From Phallus indusiatus (lineage: Eukaryota; Basidiomycota; Agaricomycetes; Phallales; Phallaceae), in the NCBI GenBank assembly GCA_027605045.1, contig JAQFWX010000003.1:1984001-2048000 (forward strand): a stretch of DNA of 64,000 nucleotides, in the 5' to 3' direction. Both the position numbers and the translations under genes were made by a program. Shown piece after piece: positions 49,155 to 58,400 of this stretch. The notes beneath the pieces are model-generated. The model saw nothing but the letters and a program-made list of their open reading frames with translations. It had not been told where the DNA came from and did no database searches. The first letter of the stretch is position 1; every line of letters starts with the position of its first letter.

Positions 49155-49548
49155 TGTCAGGGTACGCTACCGCCGTCTCTCATTTTCTTATTTATTATCA
49201 TCGGCATCATTTCGTTTCTATTTTATTTATCATTTCCATATTTTACTTTCACTCTCCGTTTCCTTGTTCTGTCTCTATTTCACTTTCTCTACTCGCGCGC
49301 GTCGCGCGCTCGTACCCGGCGTGATGCCCGTGACATCACGTCGCTTAGGTTCGGTTTGGGCGCCTGGCACTTAGCTGTGCCAGGGCCGCACGCCGCATCG
49401 TCGTTTATGTATATAGTAGCTGTACCTAGAGTGAGGGTCCCTAAGCTTGTTCTCTTAGGATCCCCTCCCTCTAGGTGAGTAGTATAGCCATTGCCCAATA
49501 TAGTACTTAGGATCCCCTCCCTCTAGTCTGAGCTGAGTAGCCCTAACA
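49155..49548 (+). mobile_element. Solo LTR, family 1 (394 bp)
   Basis: TGTCAGGGTACGCTACCGCC to AGCCCTAACA, TSD GGGCG (49150-49154 and 49549-49553). Internal landmarks shared by the family are ATTATCATCGG, GCGCGC around TTGCGCGC/TCGCGCGC, GTGATGCCCGTGACATCAC and two GGATCCCCTCCCTCTAG repeats. Confidence 0.92.
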
Positions 49549-50425
49549 GGGCGCTTATCTCACTACACGAAAGAAATTTTACATATTGTAACGGAACCAA
49601 AGACAAGCTTTGGTAATAATTTAAAAATATATCATGGGTGATTGTGGGTGTTCAGGGTGAAGTTCAAAGTCCGTTGTTTTCCAAATTCGCTCATAACGCA
49701 AAAAGACGACTGGCGAAGAATGTTAAGCGGGTGTGCCTTATTTGTCCCACTGGACGCGCGAAGATGCACCAATTTTCCTAGACCTTCTTTAATACGCTGC
49801 CAGCCAATAAGACTGGCTTCTCAAACTCAACTACCCAACTATGACCAGATTCGGACTGATACCATGTGCCGATTCGGAGTATGGCCTTGCATTGGACAGA
49901 TGAATGCAGCACTCGCACAGATGAAAAATCAATCCGATGTCGTGTACATTTCGGGGACAGGTTCCGGAAAAACATTGACTTTCTGGATTCCCATGCTCTA
50001 TAAATCCCAAAGTATCACTATAGTCATAACAGCTCTTAATATCCTGGGTGCACAAACTGCTTCAATTCTCGAGAAGGCAGGTATCCCTGCCATCAACCTG
50101 ACATCTCAAAATGCAACGGAAACTTCTTTTAAAGTTCGTGATCCTTGCTAAATTTAGGGTTTAGTTTTAACAGCATTTCAGAAAATTCAAAATTTAGAAT
50201 ATCGATTAATCGTGGTCAGCCCAGAGTTGATCAGTCAATGCTCTCATTTTGATCGTCTGTGGAACCATTTCAATTTCACATCAAAATTGACACGGATTAT
50301 TTTTAACGAAGGTCACTGTATTAGTCAATGGGGAGGATCATTCCGCCCCGAGTATGCTGGGCTGTATAAGCTACGGTTCTTGATTCCCAAATCCATCAAT
50401 TTTTATGTTGTTTCTGCAACATTAC

Positions 50426-50727
50426 TGTAACAGTTTAAAATCAGACCACAGGGGGGTCTGATTAAAGGGTTTCTTATTTTCCCACAAGTGCACAGAATTC
50501 CTGTCTATTGCTCAGTTAGGCTAATAGGGAATTATGTGCAGTAGTAGTGGTAAAATTAAGATTAACTAATGTAACTACTAGTCACACCGCTGTAAGGGTG
50601 TGACGGGCGCTTAAGCGTCACGCTGTGACGCGCAGATACTACTGCTGCAGTGCCAAAGGCACTGCATGGGCACTAGGCCATTAATGGGCCCCAGGGGGGC
50701 CCATTCCTATATCCCAAATCCATTACA
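50426..50727 (+). mobile_element. Solo LTR, family 4 (302 bp), inside the helicase
   Basis: TGTAACAGTTTAAAATC to ATCCATTACA with TSD ATTAC (50421-50425 and 50728-50732). Several strong hairpins: AATCAGACC/GGTCTGATT near 50439, GTCACACC/GGTGTGAC at 50581-50604, TGCAGTGCC-AAA-GGCACTGCA at 50646-50666 and ATGGGCCCC/GGGGCCCAT at 50684-50704. It starts TGTAAC like the chromovirus LTR and shares that hairpin style. Confidence 0.92.
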
Positions 50728-50814
50728 ATTACCTAAAAGTATTTTAGATGACGTTCATTTAAAATTACATCTAAAGCATGATACTATTGTAATCCGCCGC
50801 TCAAACGACCGGTG

Positions 50815-51431
50815 TGTCATGATCCGAAATCATGACTTCGATTCCGATACGTTTCTGACGAACTATTTACGACCGAACCTCTTCGACGAACTGAACCCGA
50901 ACTACACTCGAACTGATCGAGCCTAGACTAGCGTCTAGACTAACGATCTATTCTAGAACGACTTATATAAGAGGTTCTCATGATGTTGTATTATTTCCCT
51001 TTGTTTAATCTCTTAGTTAGTGAAAACTCATGTTTTCCATGAGTTCGATTATGTAAGCAAGAAATACTTTCCTAACTTGTATTTCTTTGTCTTCGACCCT
51101 GACTCTAGAATATGTATATAAACCCATGTAAAATACATAGTTAGAGTCGTCTTGAAATCAAACTTTGGTTCGTTTCAATATATTCTCTTTATCTGATTCT
51201 TGCTCGATGACTTCTTCGAAGTCGTCTCGAACTTCGTCGTCTGCGCCGACGAAGTTATTGTCATCGTGGTCGGACATCATTGTTGTGAGTACTTGTCGTT
51301 ACCGAATCAAATCGAGGAACAACTCAGACCTTCCGGAGCGGGCGCAACACATACGTTGAAGCCAAGTTCCTCATCGATCTCGAACTCGTTCTCGAACCCC
51401 TCGAACTCATCCGAAGACTCAGACCTTGACA
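50815..51431 (+). mobile_element. Solo LTR, family 5 (617 bp), inside the helicase
   Basis: TGTCATGATCCG to AGACCTTGACA with TSD CGGTG (50810-50814 and 51432-51436). The ends form TGTCA/TGACA. Hairpins include GTCATGAT/ATCATGAC at 50816-50836, CTAGAC/GTCTAG at 50923-50938, AACTCATG/CATGAGTT at 51026-51045 and AACTTCGTCG/CGACGAAGTT at 51230-51256. The orientation is arbitrary. Confidence 0.88.
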
Positions 51432-52019
51432 CGGTGGAACTGCTCTCTTATCGTTCGTCAGATGCAACACTCGATGAAATCCTTCCATGATTTGGATTTC
51501 ATATTTGATCCCCGTGGCACAATTCGAAATTCTCCCAATTTCAAAGTTCTCGTATTTTTCGAATCAAGAAAAGAAACAGAACAAGCTGCAGAGGAGATTT
51601 GGAAAAGATATGGAAAGGATTTGACGAAGAAAGTTATTTGGTTTCATTCCATAATGTCCGAAACTTTTCGTGCTGAGATGTTGGAGGATTTTAAAAATAC
51701 AACAAGTCCAATTACAGGGGTCTGGACTTTAATGTGTACTGATGCAGCTGGATTGGTATGAATTTTGTGTTATTGATTTTTAAATGTTGAATTTTTTTCG
51801 GGTAGGGGTTGAGCATTGATGATATTTCTATCATTGTACAGTAGAAGGCTACCAAATCATTATGTACCCTACTACAAAGATTCGGACGTGCAGCTCGAGA
51901 TTTAAGTCGTGTTGGGACTTGTATTCTTCTTGCAGAACCGGGATACTTCACAGAAGTACAGGAAGCTCGAGCCACAGCAGCAATGGCTCGAGCTTCCAGG
52001 ATGAAGGTGGTGAACCCAG

Positions 52020-53042
52020 TGTAATGTATTTGCTCTGGTTCAAGGTATAGGCACCTTGTACTGTTGCAAATAAAAGAGTTGTTTAGAGGGAACCTAGTCT
52101 GGCAACAAAGGTCTTGTTATTGAGGGTGAGACAGAGCTTGCTGCTGCTGTTGTAAGACTTGAGCTGGCTGCTACTGATAGTCTTGAGGTAGAGATAGAAA
52201 AGAGAAAGAAATAGAAAAGAGAAAGACCAATTTAATTGGTAAGCACTTTGGTGCACTAGTATGGATGATAAGGTAGATTGATATTTACAAGAGAAATCAG
52301 CCCCTATTTATACACTTTGGGGCTGCTACAAATAAAGCAAAATATTAGTAATTAAAAGATAAGGAATTACTTAGAAAGGAAATTAATTAGTAAAGGTGGA
52401 GTAGTAAAAAATTATAGTAAAACATTATAGTGAGACAGAAAAATAAAAAGTACCTGGAACTGAGTCTGTCAGGGTACGCTACCGCGTCCCCTCATTTATT
52501 ATCATCGGTATATATCTATTTCTATCTTATTTATATTTCCCGTGCATTACCTCTACCATCCGTTTGTTTTCTCCGTCTATATTTCACCTTCTCTACTCGC
52601 GCGCGTTGCGCGCTCGTACACGGCGTGATGCCCGTGACATCACGTCGCTTAGGCTCGGCTCGGGCGCCTGGCACTTAGCTGTGTCAGGGCCGCACGCCGC
52701 GTCGTCGTTTTATGTATATAGTAGCGGTACCTAGAGTGAGGGTCCCTAAGCTTGTTCTCTTAGGATCCCCTCCCTCTAGGTGAGTAGTATAGTTATCTTC
52801 CAATATATTACTTAGGATCCCCTCCCTCTAGTGTGAGCTGAGTAGCCCTAACAGAGTCATATGACTGTTCCTAGAAAATAAACAAATAGAGATACACAAA
52901 TACAAGCAAGAGCTCAAAAAAGAATAGTAAAAAACTGACATAATGTGGGCTTTTGTTGTTTATATGCTGTTTTTGGATTTAGTGGCTGTGCCTTTTGACT
53001 TGTTTTTGCTGAGCTGGGTAAAAGTGCCCTAGATACATGACA
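52020..53042 (+). mobile_element. Solo LTR, family 3 (about 631 bp without the nested LTR)
   Basis: TGTAATGTATTTGCTC to GATACATGACA with TSD CCCAG (52015-52019 and 53043-53047), inserted in the helicase. A family-1 LTR (52467-52853) is nested in it. The first 225 bp recur almost unchanged at 60879-61107. A TATA-like CTATTTATACAC near 52303 fits an LTR promoter. Confidence 0.88.
52467..52853 (+). mobile_element. Solo LTR, family 1 (387 bp), nested in the family-3 LTR
   Basis: TGTCAGGGTACGCTACCGCG to GTAGCCCTAACA, TSD GAGTC (52462-52466 and 52854-52858). Confidence 0.93.
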
Positions 53043-53051
53043 CCCAGTCAT

Positions 53052-53180
53052 TGTTAGGGCTACTCAGCTCAGACTAGAGGGAGGGGATCCTAAGATAATA
53101 TATTAAGGAGAATACTAACTACTCACCTAGAGGGAGGGGATCCTAAGAGAACAAGCTTAGGGACCCTCACTCTAGGTACA
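53052..53180 (-). mobile_element. Family-1 LTR fragment, cut by the chromovirus
   Basis: TGTTAGGGCTACTCAGC in reverse orientation, continuing as in the copy at 47813 up to CTCTAGGTACA. It then stops where the chromovirus LTR starts at 53181. Its other part should lie beyond the right edge of the window. The expected TSD on this side is GTCAT (53047-53051). Confidence 0.85.
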
Positions 53181-53500
53181 TGTAACGTTTCGTTACTTTT
53201 TATAGTGTACCGCGTACGGTACACAAGTTTTATCACGCTGTAGTTTCACACCAAGAATAACAGACCAAGGGTGCTGTATTTTTTATGGTGTAAAACAAAA
53301 TGCGCGTGCTGAATCAGCACGCGCGTAGCTACTACTAATGTATAGTTATTACATAATGGCTCGCCGCGTCGCGGCGAGCCAGAGGCGTTAAGCGCCTCTG
53401 TTATTAGAGTAAGTAATAGTAACTACTGCAGAGGGCGAAGCCCTCTGCATATGCCTAAGTGGCATATACTCAATCCACCGCATGCGGTGGATCCGTTACA
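53181..53500 (-). repeat. 3' LTR of element I (320 bp) with eight hairpin units
   Basis: TG...CA ends, the same length as the LTR at 61108-61427. Hairpins by position: 53182-53196 (GTAACG/CGTTAC), 53205-53224 (GTGTACCG/CGGTACAC), 53302-53324 (stem 11), 53358-53380 (stem 10, loop 3), 53380-53400 (stem 8), 53428-53448 (stem 9, loop 3), 53449-53467 (stem 7), 53473-53492 (perfect 20-nt palindrome). They cover about half of the LTR. Confidence 0.93.
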
Positions 53501-53511
53501 TCCTCCCCTTG
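53501..53511 (-). promoter_or_regulatory. Polypurine tract of element I
   Basis: CAAGGGGAGGA on the minus strand directly abuts the LTR start TGTAACGG. A purine tract there is the plus-strand DNA primer site in LTR retroelements. Confidence 0.85.
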
Positions 53512-53562
53512 TGACTTGGACTCCAAGTCATAGGATCGCGAAGAGGAGGCATCTGACTGTAA

Positions 53563-55320
53563 TCAGTCAGAGGGATTGCTGTAGTCAATCTCCATGCTCT
53601 CCGAGGCACTCGGATGCGGTGCGTCAAGGTCCTCAGGGGGCCTCAACAATTCCTCGTCCGTCATCTGAATTGGGACGGACGGGGAGTAGACCTTATTAGG
53701 CGGGCCTGCCACGATACTGGCAGGTGATGCCGACGCATGGACGGCGGGGGCGGACGACTGAGTCGTACGCGCCTTTTTTGTTGGACGATCCAGTCCACGG
53801 CGCACGCGATAGTCATGCGCGATGCGATTAACATCTTCTCCATTGGCGTAACGTTGGAGAAGGGGCGCGATCACCTCAGTGACGCGTCTTGTCGTCGCTC
53901 CATTGGCATGCATGGAGCGAATCACCTCCTCTATGGTAATGGAGGAGGGGGATTTACACTCGAAGGCACGAGTGTAGCCTTCCATAAGAGTGGAAGGCAG
54001 GTGGGTGGAGGAATTACCCCTTCCACCGAGAATTTCTTCCCACACAGTGAGTGCGGGGTCGAGGAGGCACTCAGCCGCCTTCTCGAGGAACTTGGCACGT
54101 ACTTCACGAGTACGTGTGACTCGCTTGAGCCATGCGAACACCTCAACATCTTGAGGGTTCAATGATCCATCCGACATTAGTCGGATGTAGGGAGGGACCT
54201 GGTTAGGGTCCGCATTCCAAGTATTGATTAAATACTTGATCTCGGGGTGAATTAATTCTCCCGAGATGAACACCACCGGTGGACGGTTGGCGGCAGCCTC
54301 CATAGCTTCAAGCTTGGCTGTTTTCCTCGCTAGGCGGCGCTCCTTCATGGATCTGCGCCAACGAGTCCATGCGTATGAAATACGCATGTGAACCCCTCTG
54401 TCATCGGGGTACGTGAACACCGGGGGGTCGGTCCAAACCCGGGTTCCAATCTCGACGAACAATGGTTCGTCGAGGCTGCAGGTGTTATACCATGCAGTAG
54501 GATTGGGGGTGCCAGGCACCAGAGAATGATCCCCACTAACAGTGGGGTCGAAGCCCTTGACGAAAAAGGGCCATGGGTCCCTATTGGAGTCCCATCCTGG
54601 CTTGGTCCGTGGATACGGACCAGAGGGCTTCCTTGGAGAAACCGGGGCAGCATCGCGAGAGCCCGATGCCTTGGTTGCATCAGCGTAGGTACGCTGAGGC
54701 TTGCGTTTGGTGGACGACGCGATGGAGGCGTCGTCATCATAGTCGTTATCATCGACTATGTCTTCCATGTTGTCGTCAGACGACATGTCGTTGAAGATAT
54801 CAGGCAAAGGGGCTGCCTGGGGTGGCTCAGGCGCTTTGTCGGCCTGGTCTCTCGACCGCTTTTTGGAGGTCGATGGGGAAATCGACAGGCCTGCCGTCGA
54901 CGCTGAACGTTCAAGTTCAGCAATACGAGCTTTCAACTCGTAGATACGACGATTCGCATCGTCGAGGTGATCTGTCAAGGACTTGACGTCCTTTTCAGCC
55001 TCTTCTAGACGTTCGTCTAGATGATAGTACTCCCTTTTTATGAAGGGAAAGGCCTTGTAAACGGCCTGCTTGACCACGTCATGGTCAAGGATAATCGCCC
55101 TGCTACCAGCGGGGCCTGCCAGATGACTGGCAAAGTCGTTGCACGCAGTGCAACTATCATTGTTATGATAGATGGATATACATCCGTCCATCGCGTCTAA
55201 GGTCCATTCGGACCTTTGCAGGGCCAGTTGAGCCTCTGCTTTTTTGAACCTACTAACAGGTTGCGGCGTAGGCGACCGCGAGCGTGATCGTTCGCGTTGT
55301 TTTCCCTTGCTGTCAGGCAT
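53563..55320 (-). CDS. Extra ORF of the chromovirus (ORF3), 585 aa, unknown function
   Basis: An intact ORF between pol and the 3' LTR, the position where some retroelements carry env. It does not look like an envelope: there is no signal peptide or membrane helix. The N-terminus is Arg/Ser-rich (MPDSKGKQRERSRSRSPTP). About residues 95-140 form a probable coiled coil (ERLEEAEKDVKSLTDHLDD, then ELKARIAELE). A Lys/Arg stretch (KKRSRDQ) and an acidic stretch (near residue 185) follow. The middle third (DPWPFFVKGFDPTV ... YAWTRWRRSMKERR) looks folded. The C-terminus is Pro/Ser-rich. The pol stop and this start are 134 nt apart. A nucleic-acid-binding or structural role is a guess from composition. 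It contains the same dense hairpins as pol. Confidence 0.85.
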   Translation of the reverse strand: MPDSKGKQRERSRSRSPTPQPVSRFKKAEAQLALQRSEWTLDAMDGCISIYHNNDSCTACNDFASHLAGPAGSRAIILDHDVVKQAVYKAFPFIKREYYHLDERLEEAEKDVKSLTDHLDDANRRIYELKARIAELERSASTAGLSISPSTSKKRSRDQADKAPEPPQAAPLPDIFNDMSSDDNMEDIVDDNDYDDDASIASSTKRKPQRTYADATKASGSRDAAPVSPRKPSGPYPRTKPGWDSNRDPWPFFVKGFDPTVSGDHSLVPGTPNPTAWYNTCSLDEPLFVEIGTRVWTDPPVFTYPDDRGVHMRISYAWTRWRRSMKERRLARKTAKLEAMEAAANRPPVVFISGELIHPEIKYLINTWNADPNQVPPYIRLMSDGSLNPQDVEVFAWLKRVTRTREVRAKFLEKAAECLLDPALTVWEEILGGRGNSSTHLPSTLMEGYTRAFECKSPSSITIEEVIRSMHANGATTRRVTEVIAPLLQRYANGEDVNRIAHDYRVRRGLDRPTKKARTTQSSAPAVHASASPASIVAGPPNKVYSPSVPIQMTDEELLRPPEDLDAPHPSASESMEIDYSNPSD

Positions 55321-55454
55321 GGGGGGTGATGAGGGAGAAAAGACCGTGAACGGACTTTTGGGTTATATACTTGGGCGGCCTCATGGAGCGCCCAAGTGAA
55401 AATTACCTCACCGCGTAGCAGTGAAGTGCCAGTGGGTCCCTGTGGGTGGGATCT

Positions 55455-58400
55455 TCAAGCAGATCCCCGAGTGGGATCTGGGCGCTTGTTGTTGGTCCGC
55501 GACTCTCCGTGATTGGATAGTCGTGGCAGCTGCCGAGGCTCATTTACGCCTCGTAATTGCAAGTACTCGTCTAGAGCTTGCAAGTCCTTACAGTTACTGT
55601 AAGGTTCCCAAGTGGTATCCCCAAGGGTCCACTGGACTAGGAACTCGAGATCTTTCTCGCGAGTTCCACTCCAGCGATGAGCTAGGAGTTCCTCGACGTG
55701 CCATTCAGCATCGTCTGGCTGTCCAAAGTCATACGCCGTGAGTGTATCGCGGCGTGGAAATCTCTCATCGTCATTGGCGATGTGAGGTTTAATCAGATCC
55801 ACGTGAAATACGGGATTTACGCGACGTTGCTTGAGCTCTTCAGAGAGCTCAAGTTTTACTGTAATGTTGTCCTTGACGGACAACACTTTGTATGGTCCCA
55901 CATAACGCGGGATCAACTTCTTAACTCTCCCCTTGGGGAGGTTGAGATTCCTCGTCGACAGATAGACGAGATCACCCTCTTTGTACTCCGGTGCATCGCG
56001 CCGTGAGTTGTTCGCGTAGTGAGCCTGTTTAACGCGATTGGCTATGATAGCGTCATGCGCTATCATGAGGTTCCACTTTGCCTGTTGAGCAAAGTGTTGA
56101 ACACCTTTGAATTTGGTGTTCGTCTCAATTTTCCTTCCCAAACTGGGAAGGTAGCCGTAGTTGAGTTCAAACGGCGCGAAACCAGTGGTTTCGCTGGTGC
56201 TGCTATTAATAGCAAACTCCACCATTGGGATCCTTTCGGCCCAATCTTTTTGATCGTTCTGTATGACGGAACGAAGTATTTGACCAATTGAGCGATTGGC
56301 TCGCTCAATAGATCCATCCGTTTGCGGATGGAACGCCGTGGACATGAGCAATCGTGTCCCCATTAGGCATTGCAGTTCCTGCCAAAACTTGGCAGTGAAT
56401 CGTGCATCCCTGTCACTCACGATTGAGTCAGGGACACCGTGGAGTCTTACGACTTCACTGAGGTATAACCAGGCTGTGCCCTTGGCGGTCAGCTTGGTGG
56501 TGGTTGGCATCAGACGAACCATAGAGGTCAGTCTGTCAATCACGACGAATAGGAAGTCGTGGCCGTTTGAAACGGGTAATGGACCGACGAAGTCCATTCC
56601 AATCGATTCCCAAGGTTTATTGGGAATCGGGAGTTGTTTTAACAGACCACTGGGGTGATTATTCTCCCCTTTATTGGTCTGGCACGTTCCGCAGGATCTG
56701 CAGAACGTATCGATGTCTTCAATCATCGATTTCCACCAGTACGCTTGTCTAACGTACTGAGACGTTTTGTAATGTCCAAAGTGCCCAACAATTTGGTGGG
56801 CCTCACTGATTATAATCTCAGTGATCCTCCTCCCCTTGTAAAATGCGTTATGGGGGACGCATAATACATCGCGGAGGAACTGATTCTTGGTAAAGATCAG
56901 TTGATTTTTAATTCCAAACGCCTTGTGAGCGTTTGGGTTGGCAAGAACCAGCTTAAATACTGGGTCCTTGTGATAACCTTGCTGTATCAGCGAGGTAAAT
57001 TCAGCAAAGCCCTCAATTTTGGCTTTAAGAAGCTTGCTGTCTTGCTCTGCACTTAGAGCAAGTATATCCTCATCGGATTGCGCTTCTGTAATATCAGAAG
57101 GTGTAGTATTTGAGGGACCTTCAACTCGAGGTTCCTCTCGTACTCGTGAACGTGTAATAACGTTCACTCTCACTTCATCCCTTCTTTCGATGGGAAGATG
57201 ATCCCCTTCGGGATCAAGTCTAACGTCAGCATTGACGTATACCTCCGGAGGGTGAACCTCATCCGGAGTGTCCTCTTCGTAATAACGAGAGAGGCCATCG
57301 GCGACATTGTTAGTGACGCCCTTGACATGAATCGTCTCGTAATCAAAACGAGACAGGTATTCATACCACCGTGCTTGGCGCGGTGACATGCGAGGCTGGG
57401 TCTTGAAGTGGACCATGGCCTCGTTGTCCGTTACTAGGGTGAATCTACGCCCTAGTAGTTTGTCTTCCCACTTAAGGAAGGCTTCAAGTACCGCGATGAG
57501 CTCATGCTCATGGGTGCGGTAGTTGTACTGAGCAGGGGTGAACTTCTTCGAGAGAAACCCTGCTGGCCTACATGTTTGCCATGTAGGCCCTTGCCCATAA
57601 TAGGCACCGACGCCACATTTAGAGCCGTCGGTTACGACCCAAATTGGATCTGGGTCGTCCACGTTAATAGGCTTCAAGATAGGAGCCTTTCGCGTGAGTG
57701 CTTTGATTGAATCAAAGCACTTGTTCAACAACGGCGTCCATACGAACGGTCTGTTGTTGTACGTACACCCTGATAGTGGTGTAGTGTATGCGGCTACCCC
57801 TGGTAGGTATGCCGCAACGTATTGTACGAGGCCCAGAAATTTCTGGACATCGTTATACGTGCGTGGAGTTCTCCACTCACGTATTTTATCCATCTTCTCT
57901 TGATCGGGATGGATGCCATCATCGTCAATGATGTGGCCTAAGCACTCCAGTCGCTTAGAGTATAAGTCAACTTTACGACTACTCAGGTAAAGTTGTGCCT
58001 CTCGCAAACACGAGAAGGCGTTCTCTAGATGCTGCTGATGCAGATCTATTGTGTTTGAATAGACGAACATGTCGTCTATGTATGCATCCGTCGAACGACC
58101 GATGCAGTCCCTAAAGATATGGGTCATCAGACGTTGAAACGTCGATGGGGCATTGCAGTCTCCTTGCTGCATGACATGGCTCTTGAAAGTGCCATAGATG
58201 GTGGCAAAGGTCGTCTTGTGGACGTCCTCTGGGACTATGCGTACTTGCTCGTACGCCTCAGTCAGATCAATTTTTGATCTGTATTTGTGTCTCGCCACGT
58301 TCTGGCGGATGGTTTCTTGGTCAGGGAAGGGCGTTACGTCCTTCTCTGTGTTTTCGTTCTGCAGACGCAGATCGAACACGGTCCGTAGTGCTAAGACTAC

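Larger units (their letters stand above)
49642..52019 (+). pseudogene. RecQ-like DEAD/DEAH helicase, interrupted by solo LTRs
   Basis: An ATP-dependent DNA helicase of the RecQ-like type that is multi-copy in many mushroom genomes. Walker A ISGTGSGKTLTFWIPML (near 49945), an intron at about 50134-50178, then VVVSPEL-type LIVVSPELISQ, motif II FNEGHCISQWGG, motif III VVSATL and FRPEYAGLYKLR. Later come VLVFFESRKETEQAAEEIW, CTDAAGL, GLSIDDISIIVQ, a stop, and motif VI LLQRFGRAARDLSRVGTC. Solo LTRs sit at 50426-50727 and 50815-51431; removal with one TSD copy joins SATLPKSILDD and RRSNDRWNCSLIVRQMQ in frame. A third LTR cuts it at 52020. Motif II has Asn for the usual Asp, and TAG stands where the family has Trp (VQW), so the copy is inactive. 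The C-terminal remainder is not in the window. Confidence 0.85.

Noticed and set aside
53181..53500. The regularly spaced palindromes as a CRISPR array
   Set aside because: The units differ from each other in sequence, there are no identical direct repeats, and the context is a eukaryotic LTR.
54388..54906. A 172-aa plus-strand open frame opposite the chromovirus ORF3
   Set aside because: It is antisense to an intact ORF. The length comes from the GC-rich, palindromic composition, which keeps both strands open. No domain is seen.
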